From Acetispira formosa (nom. nud.) (GTDB taxonomy: Bacteria; Desulfobacterota; Desulfarculia; Adiutricales; Adiutricaceae), in assembly GCA_023525915.1 (NCBI GenBank), contig CP026657.1, forward strand, positions 868,001 through 932,000: a stretch of 64,000 nt of DNA, given 5' to 3'. The notes under the pieces are model-generated. The model did no database searches. It was not told the DNA's origin and saw nothing but the letters and a program-made list of their open reading frames with translations. A program made the position numbers and the translations under genes. Shown here piece after piece: positions 35,516 to 45,224 of this stretch (position 1 is the stretch's first letter; each line of letters begins with the position of its first letter).

Positions 35516-37216
35516 ATGCTGGATTGCTGGCTGTTGTTAACGGACGACGGGCGGATTTCATCCATAAACTGGAAAAATCCGATGCTGAAAAAAACTCATG
35601 GCACGGAATGGAGCGTCTACCTAAATGAGAGGTTGTGCGATATCCAGGATATTCATTTTGACCAGGCGGCCGGTGAATTGATCTGGCGCGGCGACCGTTT
35701 CAGTTATCTGGATTTTGCGGAAGAGGGCTGTTCACCGCGCTGCCTGATGCTGAAGCGCGTCGATCGAAAGGAACTTTTATTCAAATCAGCCCTTGATAGT
35801 ATCCAGGACGGAGTTCAGATATACAACTCCAACGCTGAGCTGGTTTATATGAACAAAGCCAGCCGCCGCATTTCCGACATTCCCAACCACATGGAAGTTG
35901 AAGGCCGTCACCTGATAGACCTGTATGATCTTGAGGAAGATATCAGCACAACCATGACCTGCCTGCGCACTACCCGGCCGGTGATCAATCGTTTCGACAA
36001 TTTCAAATCGACCGGCGGCAGCACCATCATTTCCATCAACACGGCCTATCCAATTTTTGATGATGATGAGCTGGTGGGGGCGGTGGTTTTTGAGCAGAAC
36101 CTAAGTTCCATCAACGATCAGATTCAGAAGATGGAGGAAATGAAGGATACGATCAAAGCCAAGACCAGCATGCCGATGGGTAAATTCAACGGCTATCGCT
36201 TTTCGGATCTCATAGGCAAAAATCCTGATTTCACCATGGCGGTTATGCTGGCTCGTAAAATCGCCGCACAGCACTGCAATGTGCTGTTGGTGGGGGAGAC
36301 CGGCACCGGGAAAGAGATTTTCGCCCAGAGCATTCACAAAGCCAGTGACCGCAAGAACAAAAAGTTTGTGGCCATAAACTGCGCGGCCGTGCCGGAGACG
36401 CTGATTGAGAGCATGTTTTTTGGAACCAGCAAGGGGTCGTTCACCGGGAGCGTTGACAAGCCCGGCCTCTTGGAAGAGGCCAGTGGCGGAGTTTTATTTC
36501 TGGACGAATTAAATTCAATGAGTTTAAGCATGCAGTCAAAGCTATTGCGGGTTATTCAGGAGGGTTCATTCAGGCGGGTGGGGTCCAGTCAGGATATTCA
36601 GGCCGATGTGAGATTCATTTCCTCATGCAATGAACAGCCGTCGACCTTGATTGAAAAGAATGTTCTGCGCAAGGACCTGTTCTATCGTCTTTCAACCGTC
36701 ACCATCGACATCCCCCCTCTGCGCGACCGGGCCGACGATATTGAGGAACTGGTGCGTTTTTATCTGGCCAGGCACATCAGCCGCTATGCCAAGTCGGTGC
36801 ATTCCATCGGGCCGGAGGTTATTCCCCTGTTTGAGAAGTACCATTGGCCGGGCAATGTGCGTGAGTTGTTCAACGTTCTTGATTATGTATTAAACACAAT
36901 TGAGGGAGATGTGATTCTGGCCAGGCACCTGCCGAAGACTTTTCATTCATCCGATGAAGTGTCCGCACCACTGGTTTCATCATCGGCCGCGTTTAAAGCG
37001 GTCGATGATGAATCCGGCAAAAGTGTCCCTGCCGAACTTTTAAGCAATTCAGAGAGCAGTGCCGGGCTGGCTGGAATAATGCGGTCGGTGGAACAAAGAG
37101 TGATAGAGAAAACTTTGATTGAATGCCGTTATAATGTGACCAGGGCTGCGGCCAAATTGCAGCTGAGCCGCCAGAACCTCCAATACAGAATAAAAAAGCT
37201 AGGCATAGAGTTGTGA
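35516..37216 (+). CDS. Sigma-54-dependent activator, PAS-AAA+-Fis
   Basis: 566 residues from the ATG at 35516, chosen for GGAG eight to eleven bases upstream. Residues 1-85 are a head of unknown type; about 86-200 a PAS domain (FKSALDSIQDGVQIYNSNAELVYMNKASRRI); 225-460 the AAA+ domain with Walker A GETGTGKE (260-267), Walker B GGVLFLDE (324-331) and RxDLFYRL; C-terminal Fis-type HTH (NVTRAAAKLQLSRQNLQYRIKKL). The sigma-54-contacting loop reads GSFTGS (307-312) instead of GAFTGA. It is divergent from the lyase-BCCT operon, which has a perfect sigma-54 promoter, so it almost surely activates that operon in response to a small molecule bound by the PAS or head domain. Confidence 0.92.
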   Translation: MLDCWLLLTDDGRISSINWKNPMLKKTHGTEWSVYLNERLCDIQDIHFDQAAGELIWRGDRFSYLDFAEEGCSPRCLMLKRVDRKELLFKSALDSIQDGVQIYNSNAELVYMNKASRRISDIPNHMEVEGRHLIDLYDLEEDISTTMTCLRTTRPVINRFDNFKSTGGSTIISINTAYPIFDDDELVGAVVFEQNLSSINDQIQKMEEMKDTIKAKTSMPMGKFNGYRFSDLIGKNPDFTMAVMLARKIAAQHCNVLLVGETGTGKEIFAQSIHKASDRKNKKFVAINCAAVPETLIESMFFGTSKGSFTGSVDKPGLLEEASGGVLFLDELNSMSLSMQSKLLRVIQEGSFRRVGSSQDIQADVRFISSCNEQPSTLIEKNVLRKDLFYRLSTVTIDIPPLRDRADDIEELVRFYLARHISRYAKSVHSIGPEVIPLFEKYHWPGNVRELFNVLDYVLNTIEGDVILARHLPKTFHSSDEVSAPLVSSSAAFKAVDDESGKSVPAELLSNSESSAGLAGIMRSVEQRVIEKTLIECRYNVTRAAAKLQLSRQNLQYRIKKLGIEL

Positions 37217-37242
37217 AATGTTTGCCTGAAGAGAATTAGGAC

Positions 37243-38055
37243 TGCGGCCTCCGGGCCGCGCGATAAAGGACTTGGCCCGAAGGGCCAACCAAAGGGTTCC
37301 ACCCTCTGGACTCCGGCTGGGGGAGGGCCCACGCGGGCCCTACCCCAGACCCCACCCGCGCCAGGGGGGCGGAGCCCCCTGGACCCCCAAGAAATCAGGG
37401 TCGGCGTCAACTTACTTTTTCCCGCATCGCCGCAACTCGCTTCGGGTACGAAGCTCAGACAAGCGGCGACGCTTCTTACTGTGTCAGCTTCTGGTGCTAT
37501 AGGTAGTTTTACGTTGTGCTGTAACATTCTGCGATAGGCAGCTTCATTAGCTCAGTGGTAGTTCACGTATGTTCGGCTTAAATCAGCCTCCCCTTAAAGG
37601 CCCTTTCCAGTGCTGTTAGTGCGCCACTCTGCCGCCTATCGCTTTTTTAATGAGTTGCTCATTAGAAAAAAGACGGCCACGTTTCAGCGCTGGAAAAACT
37701 CTTGGAGAGGAAAAAGTATTCAGCCGAACATACGTGAAGCAACAATCATTTGATGAAGCTGCCTATAGCAAAATGCCACAGCCCAACGTGAAGACGGTAA
37801 CAGCACTTAAAGCTGACACGATATGAAGCGTCGCCGCTTGTCTGAGCTTCGTACCCGAAGCGAGTTGCGGCGATGCGGGAAAAAGTAAGTTGACGCCGAC
37901 CCTGATTTCTTGGGGTTCCAAGGGGCTTGCCCCTTGGCGCGGGTGGGGTCTGGGGTAGGGCCCGCGTGGGCCCTCCCCCAGCCGGAGTCCAGAGGGCGGA
38001 GCCCTTTGGTTGGCCTTTCAGGCCAAGTCCTTTATCGCGCGGCCAGAGGCCGCTA
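37243..38055. repeat. Palindromic element C1, about 810 bp
   Basis: A long imperfect inverted repeat. The outer arms, about 270 bp each, start with terminal hairpins (GCGGCCTCCGGGCCGC at 37244-37259; GCGGCCAGAGGCCGC at the right end) and run through GGACTTGGCC, a GC-rich block and a 39-bp core (37429-37467 and, inverted, 37833-37871). The middle (about 37525-37775) also folds back on itself: ACGTATGTTCGGCT with AGCCGAACATACGT, and ATAGGCAGCTTCAT with ATGAAGCTGCCTAT. No coding frame is supported. It fills the convergent gap between the sigma-54 activator and the autotransporter. A second copy is at 43985-44819. Confidence 0.85.
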
Positions 38056-38100
38056 CCGATCTTCTTCAATCCCCAGCTACCGCAATGAAAATTAAGATTA

Positions 38101-38141
38101 TCAAAAAACCGGGCGATGGGAAAAAAATCCTCATCGCCCGG
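38101..38141 (-). terminator. Intrinsic terminator of the autotransporter gene
   Basis: Minus-strand stem CCGGGCGATG / CATCGCCCGG followed by TTTTTTGA, about 85 bases after the stop codon. Confidence 0.9.
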
Positions 38142-38224
38142 TCGCTTTCCGGCCTCGTCCTTACTTCAGCTCAACAGCAAGGAGATGTTTTTAAGTGGGC
38201 CGGAAAGCTTTTGCGCGCCGCTTA

Positions 38225-41200
38225 TCAAAACTCGAAGCGCAACAGGCCATTGACTGAATGATCAGTCTGATTGCCGGAAGCCAACAGACCGTATTCCAGG
38301 CCCAAGGTGAGGCCATTGTCAGCCTTGGCTTTCAGGCCCAGGGCCGCGGTGAAAGCCGCTGAATCCACCACCTCGCTGTTGGTCACGCCACGATAGCCCG
38401 TACCCGTTATTCTGGCCTTCGAATCAACATCGGTGTCGCCCATGGTAAAGAGAACGCCGATGTCGGCCGAGGGACTGATGGTCCAGCCGCCGTCAGTGAC
38501 ATGGTCGCCGCTGAATTTTACGCCCAGCGGAATCTGAAACAGGTTTTGATCATCCGTCTCCACATCAAGCACCCGGCGGCCGCCGCTCTTGAGGCTGGCG
38601 TCGTCAGTGGAGATTTTGGTGTAACGCATACCCAGATGCGGGGTGACGTTTAAGTTGCTCTCGGTCACAAAGCGGTATTCTCCGGTCAGGCCCACAGTAA
38701 AGACATCGCTGTCCACATTGCTCTTGAGGTCGCCGCCCAGACCCACAGCCGGGGTCTTCTGCTCAAGTTCGTTGTCAATGCCGGTGTAGCCGAGGTCGGC
38801 GGTCAGGCCGAAAGCGCCGTTGGTGTAGGAGCCATAGAGGCTGACACCCCAGAAATCGAAATCATTTTCCGTCTTGTAAAAATCACCCTGTGATTCTGTG
38901 TCGCCGCCGCCCGCGTTCAGGGCCAGACCCAGACGGAAATTCTCGCTGATGTTGTAATCAAGGCCGAGAGCCGCACCGCCGTAGTTGATTTCATAGCCAT
39001 TCTCGAATTTACCCGCGTCCATGCCGTCCACATCGCTGTAGCCATAGAAGGGGGTGACCCAAATGGCCAGTTTGCCGGGCTCATTGCCGTAGGCGGCCTG
39101 GGTTTCGTTCAACAGGCTGTTGTGGGCCACAATCAGGCCGGAAACCTGATTGGTCAGGTTGTTGGCCAGAGTCGGGACACCCGCGGCCACGGCAATTTGA
39201 GCCGCGCCTTCCAGGGCACGGGCCGCGTCTTTGTGATTGGGGGTCCAGGTGTCACTGAACAGACGGGAGACGAAGAGTATGCCCGCGTTGTCGGTGCCGC
39301 CGTTCTTCAGGCCGTCCACTGTGTTGTTGTCGCCGTTGGAGATGAGGCCGTCAACCATTGGGGCCATACCATTGGACAGATAGGGATAGATCTCGCGCAC
39401 AGCGGTGGTGTTGCGCTCGACGGCAACCTGAAGTTTGTTGCCGCTCAGTGACCAGCTGCCGGTCAAAAGAGGGGAATCGATCATCAGATTGTCGCCTGTC
39501 CAGTGGTCGCCCAGGTAGGAATTCAGGTCGCCGGCGGTATAGACCGCGCCATTATTGACGCTCAGGGAGTTGACCCCGCCGAAGATGGTGTAGATCCGGC
39601 CGCCTTTGGCGTTGTCCAGATAGAGGGCCGCCTGGCTGGAGCCAGCGGCCGCTTTCCAGGCGCCATTGCTGCCGTCAATAGCGCCGCCGAGCTGAACCTT
39701 CAGGCTATTGGCGCCCGTGGAAGCCAGTGCGGCGGTGGTGGCGTTTACGTTGGTGACGTCAATAGCCAGGAACGAGTTGTTGGCGAAAGTGACTGTGTCC
39801 ACAGCACTGGGCAGTGTGCCCGTCGAGCCGGTCAGGGTCTGATCAACCGCTATGCCGCCCTTGTTGGTGTCGAGCAGAATGGGTGAATAGATCCCGAAAG
39901 CGGCGTTGAGGTCACTTGAGGTCCAACGCTGGCCGTAACGTTTGTCCATGTCTTGGACGATATTCAGCAACCAGTTGGTGTCGCCGGTGTTGACCGCGAA
40001 GCGGGAGTTCTGCCCGGCAATCAGCACACCGTCGATAGTGTTGGCGGCGAACTTGCTGATGGCCACTTCGGTGCCCTCATAGGGCGCGGTGTCTTTCCAG
40101 GCCGGATCGGTGAAGACGATGGCTCCGTTGAGCGTGGCCACACCGGTCACAACCAGGGATGCGCCGCCGTTGTCATCGCCTACCGTGACGGTATTGCCGC
40201 CGGCAGCATCGCCGAAGGTCAGGTCGCCCACAACGACACTGCTGCCCTCACCCACGACCAGCTCATTTTTTGCCGCATCGCCAAAGAGCAGGCTGTTTGC
40301 GTTCAACTCCGAGTTTTCAGTCACTTTCAGCACGTTATCGCCAATGGTTTCACTGAAGGTTATGTTGCCGCTGCCGGTGTTGACGGTCGAGCTGTCGGCC
40401 ACTGTCAGTTCGTGGGTCACGATGTCGGTGCCGCTGCCGGTGACCGAGCCGCCGACCACTATGTTGCCGCCGCCGGTGACGACCGATGAGCCGCCGCCAA
40501 CAGTCAGTTCCTGTTTGACGTCTCCGCTTCCGTCAGAGGTGGTAACGCTGATGTCGCCGCCGATGATAATGTCGCTGCCGGAGGAGGTCAGGGCGGCCGA
40601 AGCCAGGTTCACGGTCGCGTCGCCGGTGACCTGGGACAGGTCAATGCCGTCGGTGGTCAGAGTGGTGATGGCGTTGGCGTCGCTGCTCCCGGAATTTTCC
40701 ACCGCTATTTTTACATCCGACGCCGTTGCGCCGGCAATGATCGCCCCGGTGGTGAAGGTGCCGTCATTGACGTTGACCGTGCCGCCGCCGCTGGCAATTT
40801 CAATATTGCCGACTGTGCCGGCCTGCTGGGTTTCAGAACCGGTCACGCCAAGGGTAATGGCCCCGTCGTTCAGCTTGAGATCCACGGCGTTGTCGCTCGC
40901 GTCACTCACCAGAGCCGTGCCGGCCGTGCCGCCTGAGCCGGAGACGACCAATTCGTTCTGAATCTCAACGACTTTAACATCATCACTGTTAACGGTGACG
41001 GTGCTGGATTGCAGGGCGTCGCCGGATATGGTTACGGTTCCGGTGCTGACGTCGGGAACGATATTGTCGATGGTCACATTGTTCTGGCTAGAACTGGTAG
41101 TGCCGCTCACGTCAATACTGGAGCTGCTGCCGTCGCCATCAACCACCACCTCGGCCGCCTTGCCGTCTTCATCTACCAGAGTGCCGTTGGTGAATACGAC

Positions 41201-42907
41201 CTGCCCTGAATCCAGGCCGAGAGCGGCCAGAGCGGCGGTCATGTCGTCCTCTGTGAAGTCGAAAGACGCGGACTGGAGATAGATCAGCCCCTCGGAGCCT
41301 TTCAGGGCGGTATTCAGTGTGTCGTTGTCATCCTGAAGGGCATAAAGCTCATCCAGCACTTCCGAAAGGCTGGCCACCAGGGAGCCGCCTTTGTTGATGT
41401 CGATGGAGCCTTCGGTCGCGATGTCCGCATCAGTGGTCAATGCCCCGCTGACGGTGAGCTTGCCGGCTACATCCAGAGCTTTGGTCAAGGCCTCTTTGGT
41501 GATATGGAGGGCGCTGACAGTAAAGTTTTTGCTTGTGCCCACCTTAACCTTTTCAGAGGTGGCGGTTCCCACGGCGGCGACATTGGCGGTCTCGCTGTCG
41601 TTTACCTTGGTGATAACCAGCTTGCCGTTCAACTTGGCGTCACCGGCGTTCAGAACCATGCCTTCCGAAAACAGCAGCTGACCGGTCGCACCCACCGTGA
41701 CAGTGCCGCCGTTAAAGTTGAAATCGCCCCACTTCGACGCGGTATTTTTTATACCCTTAACCGTGTCGCCGCCGGCATCCGGGTTGAATGCGCCAGCCAC
41801 GATGAGTGAACCATCAACATTGATCTCGCCGCCGGTCATGTTCGTTTCACGCGAAAGTATAACCCCATGTTTGCCGCTGTCCACATTGATTTTGCCGCCT
41901 GATATGTCAAGGGTGGCATAGCCTTCGCTCTGTGCTTCATCCTTACTTTTGGCGTTTCTTGAGGCCGCCCGGATGATGGACGATTTGGCCGCGCTGGTGC
42001 CCAGCGCGTTGATTGCGCCGCCGGAAATATCCAGGCTGTATTGTCCAAGGGTGCCGCCGTATGCGGCAATGGTGCCATAATCATAGAGGTTGACAACGGC
42101 ATTGCCCCCGATCTTGAAATGATTGCTGTCGTCAAGGTTGCCATAGAGGGTAGTCGTCCCAAACGTATCGTGGGCGTTACCGTAATAGCCGCCGATATTG
42201 ACAGTGCCGCCGGTGATGTCGATATTGTTGAATTCAGCCAGCTTGCCGGTCCCGTCCTTTGCCGCGGCATTCATGTTGAGCGTGCCGCCGGTCATATTCA
42301 GGTGACCGTTCCAGGCGGCAGTGGCGTCATCATTATAGGTCATGAGACCGTGGCCGCCCGTGGTGGTGGAACCTTCGGCAACCAGATTGAAAGTTCCGCC
42401 GTCGGCGATTTGTATGGTGGTGTTTCTTATACGCCAGCCGGCGGCGGCATCATAATTGAGCGTCTTGGCGTTGATGGTGCCATCATCGGCGGAAGCGGAA
42501 GCTGCTAGGTTGATGACCACATTGTGGCCATCACTCTGAAGGAACAGCTGGTTGGCGGTGCTGCCGCTGAAGCTGATTTCATCGGCCACAATGCGGCCGC
42601 CAGTGAAAGTGAGTTTATTGGTGTTGTAGCTCAGTTCCCCGGCATTGGCGGCGGCAGCGCCAAAAATCAGCTTTTCCGTGGTCAAGAGACCTCCGCTCAT
42701 GGCCAGATCCGTGGAGCTTTTCACCTTGCCGGTAATATTGAATTCATCATCAGCGCCGATAGAGCTGACACTCCAACTGTCGGTATCCGTCACATCGGTG
42801 GCCGCCGCCAGGGTCGGCCCGGCCGGGAGTCCGATCAGGATGGCCGACAGGGCCAGCATTGCTCCCTTCATGGTTTTCTTCTTAATTTTCTTGACGTTCT
42901 TCCGCAT
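38225..42907 (-). CDS. Autotransporter (type Va), 1,560 residues
   Basis: Start ATG 42907 with AAGGAG. An unusually basic N-terminus (MRKNVKKIKKKTMKGAM) and a hydrophobic core ending near GPTLAAA (about 35) form the signal peptide. The passenger (about 36-1,270) is Gly/Ser/Thr/Asp/Val rich, with repeated beta-helix-like motifs (ISGGxIN, NMTGGTLN, GGGNIVVGG) and a few charged turns; it has no recognisable protease or lipase motif. The last 285 residues form the autotransporter barrel (LAIWVTPFYGYSDVDG, GAALGLDYNISENFRLGLALNAGGG, ... LLRFEF) ending in an aromatic residue as outer-membrane proteins do. Likely a surface adhesin or biofilm protein. It lies alone between palindromic element C1 and a small XRE gene. 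Confidence 0.92.
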   Translation of the reverse strand: MRKNVKKIKKKTMKGAMLALSAILIGLPAGPTLAAATDVTDTDSWSVSSIGADDEFNITGKVKSSTDLAMSGGLLTTEKLIFGAAAANAGELSYNTNKLTFTGGRIVADEISFSGSTANQLFLQSDGHNVVINLAASASADDGTINAKTLNYDAAAGWRIRNTTIQIADGGTFNLVAEGSTTTGGHGLMTYNDDATAAWNGHLNMTGGTLNMNAAAKDGTGKLAEFNNIDITGGTVNIGGYYGNAHDTFGTTTLYGNLDDSNHFKIGGNAVVNLYDYGTIAAYGGTLGQYSLDISGGAINALGTSAAKSSIIRAASRNAKSKDEAQSEGYATLDISGGKINVDSGKHGVILSRETNMTGGEINVDGSLIVAGAFNPDAGGDTVKGIKNTASKWGDFNFNGGTVTVGATGQLLFSEGMVLNAGDAKLNGKLVITKVNDSETANVAAVGTATSEKVKVGTSKNFTVSALHITKEALTKALDVAGKLTVSGALTTDADIATEGSIDINKGGSLVASLSEVLDELYALQDDNDTLNTALKGSEGLIYLQSASFDFTEDDMTAALAALGLDSGQVVFTNGTLVDEDGKAAEVVVDGDGSSSSIDVSGTTSSSQNNVTIDNIVPDVSTGTVTISGDALQSSTVTVNSDDVKVVEIQNELVVSGSGGTAGTALVSDASDNAVDLKLNDGAITLGVTGSETQQAGTVGNIEIASGGGTVNVNDGTFTTGAIIAGATASDVKIAVENSGSSDANAITTLTTDGIDLSQVTGDATVNLASAALTSSGSDIIIGGDISVTTSDGSGDVKQELTVGGGSSVVTGGGNIVVGGSVTGSGTDIVTHELTVADSSTVNTGSGNITFSETIGDNVLKVTENSELNANSLLFGDAAKNELVVGEGSSVVVGDLTFGDAAGGNTVTVGDDNGGASLVVTGVATLNGAIVFTDPAWKDTAPYEGTEVAISKFAANTIDGVLIAGQNSRFAVNTGDTNWLLNIVQDMDKRYGQRWTSSDLNAAFGIYSPILLDTNKGGIAVDQTLTGSTGTLPSAVDTVTFANNSFLAIDVTNVNATTAALASTGANSLKVQLGGAIDGSNGAWKAAAGSSQAALYLDNAKGGRIYTIFGGVNSLSVNNGAVYTAGDLNSYLGDHWTGDNLMIDSPLLTGSWSLSGNKLQVAVERNTTAVREIYPYLSNGMAPMVDGLISNGDNNTVDGLKNGGTDNAGILFVSRLFSDTWTPNHKDAARALEGAAQIAVAAGVPTLANNLTNQVSGLIVAHNSLLNETQAAYGNEPGKLAIWVTPFYGYSDVDGMDAGKFENGYEINYGGAALGLDYNISENFRLGLALNAGGGDTESQGDFYKTENDFDFWGVSLYGSYTNGAFGLTADLGYTGIDNELEQKTPAVGLGGDLKSNVDSDVFTVGLTGEYRFVTESNLNVTPHLGMRYTKISTDDASLKSGGRRVLDVETDDQNLFQIPLGVKFSGDHVTDGGWTISPSADIGVLFTMGDTDVDSKARITGTGYRGVTNSEVVDSAAFTAALGLKAKADNGLTLGLEYGLLASGNQTDHSVNGLLRFEF

Positions 42908-43509
42908 TGTGTCTCCTTATTGAGATGTTGGTTGATCGAGAGCCGCGTCCTTCCCAGACAGGACGGTTTATGTTCGCGGCTGTTTCAAGCCTGTGACCGC
43001 CAAAAAAAACGGAGCAGGCCTTTAAATATTTGCAAACCTTATTTCCTATTGACTTGAACCAACATTGTGTAGATAATTTATTCAGTGTTTCTAAGCTAAT
43101 GGCATAGCTTCGCCATGTCGGCCCGAATCAGTCACTATCCAGCCTTCCGCCTTTACCCGCTTTGGGGGCATAGGCCCCACCGCTTTTTTATGTTTGTTAA
43201 CGGTAACCCGACACTCATTACCTATGGCTTGTTCGAAGCAGGTTGATTAGGTGCCGGTAAAGGTTTCATTTACGAAATACTCATACGCATTGATTATTGA
43301 TTCCATGTGGCAGCAGCCTATGTGTTTCCCTCAATGACTACGGATTTTCACCGGAATAATTCAGACCATACCTTAGCCAAGCGGGTTTTGATGATAACCG
43401 CGGATTTGAATTAAACGGAATGTCAGTTGTTGAAATTGTACACAAATCATTTACTAAAAGCAAGAGAAAGCTTCACTTCATTTACATAAAATGAAGTAGA
43501 CTTATTCAA
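42908..43509. other. Divergent intergenic region, mostly unexplained
   Basis: 600 bases between the autotransporter and the XRE gene. Apart from the operator-like palindrome at 43475-43497 I see a weak hairpin around 43160-43195 (CCGCTTTGGGGGCATAGGCCCC then CGCTTTTTT). No gene is supported. Confidence 0.4.
43475..43497. promoter_or_regulatory. Palindromic operator before the small XRE gene
   Basis: Perfect 9-bp inverted repeat ACTTCATTT-N5-AAATGAAGT, 12 bases upstream of the first start codon. A likely autoregulatory site of the encoded HTH protein. Confidence 0.6.
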
Positions 43510-43977
43510 ATGTGGTTACCTATGGAAAATATTGATGAAATATTTATCGCCAGCCTCAGGACGTTGCAAAAGGACTATGACAGTCAGGCCGCGTTTGCCA
43601 GAAAGGCGGGGATCAGCCGTCAGCATCTCAATAACATGCTGAACTACGGGCGCAAGGGGCGGGACAGCACCCGGCGCGGTATTGCGGCCAGGCTTGGGTT
43701 TAGTAATTATGAAGAATTTCTGAATGTCGGCCGCCGGGCCACAGGCCAGTTGGCCAGCGAAGAAACCAAAAATACGCTGATTGAGGAGACAATGCTGGTT
43801 CCGGTGAGGGAATACCGGAGAATGGAAAAAATCATCGAAAACCAGTCCAAGCTTATTGAGCGTCTTATTGAGACGCTAGGCAAACTGGGTTTAGATTTTA
43901 GGTCCACGGATCGTGAACAGCTCGATTTGTTTGATAAGAAAGCGCGAAATACTGAATCAGATTCAGGCAACGAATAA
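43510..43977 (+). CDS. Small XRE-type DNA-binding protein
   Basis: 155 residues (start ATG 43510, or ATG 43522 four codons later; neither has a good RBS, so the message may be nearly leaderless). An N-terminal HTH (about 12-68: LQKDYDSQAAFARKAGISRQHLNNMLNYGRKGRDSTRRGIAARLGF) is followed by a helical, probably coiled segment (about 95-125) and a charged tail. This looks like phage-type repressor or bacteriophage-CI-like proteins, but no phage genes are adjacent. It is divergent from the autotransporter, which it could regulate, and runs into palindromic element C2. Confidence 0.75.
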   Translation: MWLPMENIDEIFIASLRTLQKDYDSQAAFARKAGISRQHLNNMLNYGRKGRDSTRRGIAARLGFSNYEEFLNVGRRATGQLASEETKNTLIEETMLVPVREYRRMEKIIENQSKLIERLIETLGKLGLDFRSTDREQLDLFDKKARNTESDSGNE

Positions 43978-43984
43978 GATATTA

Positions 43985-44819
43985 AGGAGTGCGGCCCTTG
44001 GCCGCGTGATTGAAGGACTTGGCCTGAAAGGCCAACCAGAGGGTTCCACCCTCTGGACTCCGGCTGGGGGAGGGCCCACGCGGGCCCTGCCCCAGACCCC
44101 ACCCGCGCAAGGGGGTAAACCCCCTTGACCCCCAAGAGGTCGGTGTCGGCTTCAACTTTCCCCTTCCCGCATCGCCGCAACTCGCTTCGGGTACGAAGCT
44201 CAGACAAGCGGCGACGCTTCATACTTTGTCCACTTTATGAGCTATAGGCAACGTCACGTACGGTTGTGGCATCTTTCTATAGGTGGCCCCATCGGCTGAG
44301 TGGTAGTTCACGTATGTTCGGTTTAATTCAGCCTCCCCTTAAAGGCCCTTTCCAGTGCTGGTTGTGCGTATCCCTGCCACCTATTACTCTTTATGAGTTG
44401 CTCAATAAAAAGAAAAAAGTTGGCAGAGTCTCAATGTTACAGCGCTGGAAAAACTATTTGTGGGGATAATTTACTAAACCGAATATACGCGAAGAATCAA
44501 TCATTCTATGAAGCTGCCTATAGCAAAATGTAACAGCCCAATGCGAAGCGGCCTACAGCGGTTGAAGCGTAAGCTGTATAAAGCGTCGCCGCTTGTCTGA
44601 GCTTCGTACCCGAAGCGAGTTGCGGCGATGCGGGAAGAAGAAAGTTAAAACCGACCCTGACCTCTTGGGGTTCCAAGGGGCTTGCCCCTTGGCGCGGGTG
44701 GGGTCTGGGGTAGGGCCCGCGTGGGCCCTCCCCCAGCCGGAGTCCAGAGGGCGGAGCCCTTTGGTTGGCCTTTCAGGCCAAGTCCTTTAATCGCGCGGCC
44801 CTCCGGGCCGCACTCCTTA
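43985..44819. repeat. Palindromic element C2, about 835 bp
   Basis: Second copy of C1, between the convergent XRE and siaC genes. Both ends carry TAAGGAGTGCGGCC. The 39-bp core is at 44174-44212 and, inverted, at 44588-44626, identical to the C1 cores. The middle shares AGTGGTAGTTCACGTATGTT and CCTCCCCTTAAAGGCCCTTT with C1. Stem positions differ in a paired way: C1 TTCGGCT with AGCCGAA, C2 TTCGGTTTA with TAAACCGAA. No coding frame is supported. Confidence 0.85.
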
Positions 44820-44833
44820 CTCTTCCCAAAATT

Positions 44834-45214
44834 TCAGTTTATAACCAGGCTGAATTTCAGGTTATTCATTTCTTCCTGAAAATCCTCACCACATTCAACA
44901 ATGATATCATTGTCCTCGGTGGTTATCCAGTTAACCATGATATTCTTCCCGTCACCGGCGTTCTCATCCATCTCCAACAGCATGTTGAGCAACAACTTGG
45001 CTGTGGAACTGTTAAAATACTTCAGCTCACAATCAAAAGTGAACTCTGTGAAGTCAGTCTTGAGATATTCCTCCAGCCAGTTACTTACATCCCGGTAAAA
45101 CTCAATAACATTTTCGTGAAAGCTCTCACCTTCAAATCTCATATAACCTTTTTCTTCATCAATCATTATATAAGGGGTTGAGCCAGTTTTCTCTTTTTCC
45201 AATTTATAAACCAT
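44834..45214 (-). CDS. siaC: SiaC-family regulatory phosphoprotein
   Basis: 126 residues from ATG 45214 (GAAGG seven bases upstream; ten bases after the siaB stop). Matches the SiaC (DUF1987) pattern: MRFEGESFHENVIEFYRDVSNWLEEYL, then TFDCELKYFNSSTAKLLLNML, then a C-terminal ECGEDFQEEM. In Pseudomonas SiaC a Thr in the equivalent NTSS-type motif is phosphorylated by SiaB and dephosphorylated by SiaA, and unphosphorylated SiaC activates the cyclase SiaD. Here S69, S70 or T71 would be the acceptor. Last gene of the operon. Confidence 0.85.
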   Translation of the reverse strand: MVYKLEKEKTGSTPYIMIDEEKGYMRFEGESFHENVIEFYRDVSNWLEEYLKTDFTEFTFDCELKYFNSSTAKLLLNMLLEMDENAGDGKNIMVNWITTEDNDIIVECGEDFQEEMNNLKFSLVIN

Positions 45215-45224
45215 GTCAGCACCT

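Noticed and set aside
37530..37645. tRNA-like piece in element C1 (AGCTCAGTGGTAG next to a GCGATAGGC/GCCTATCGC stem)
   Set aside because: There is no anticodon arm or T-loop at the right spacing, the fold is about 112 nt, and the C2 copy changes the D-arm-like bases. It is part of the palindrome, not a tRNA.
37243..44819. Composite transposon bounded by C1 and C2
   Set aside because: No transposase is found in or between them and no clear target-site duplication is seen. Kept only as an idea for testing.
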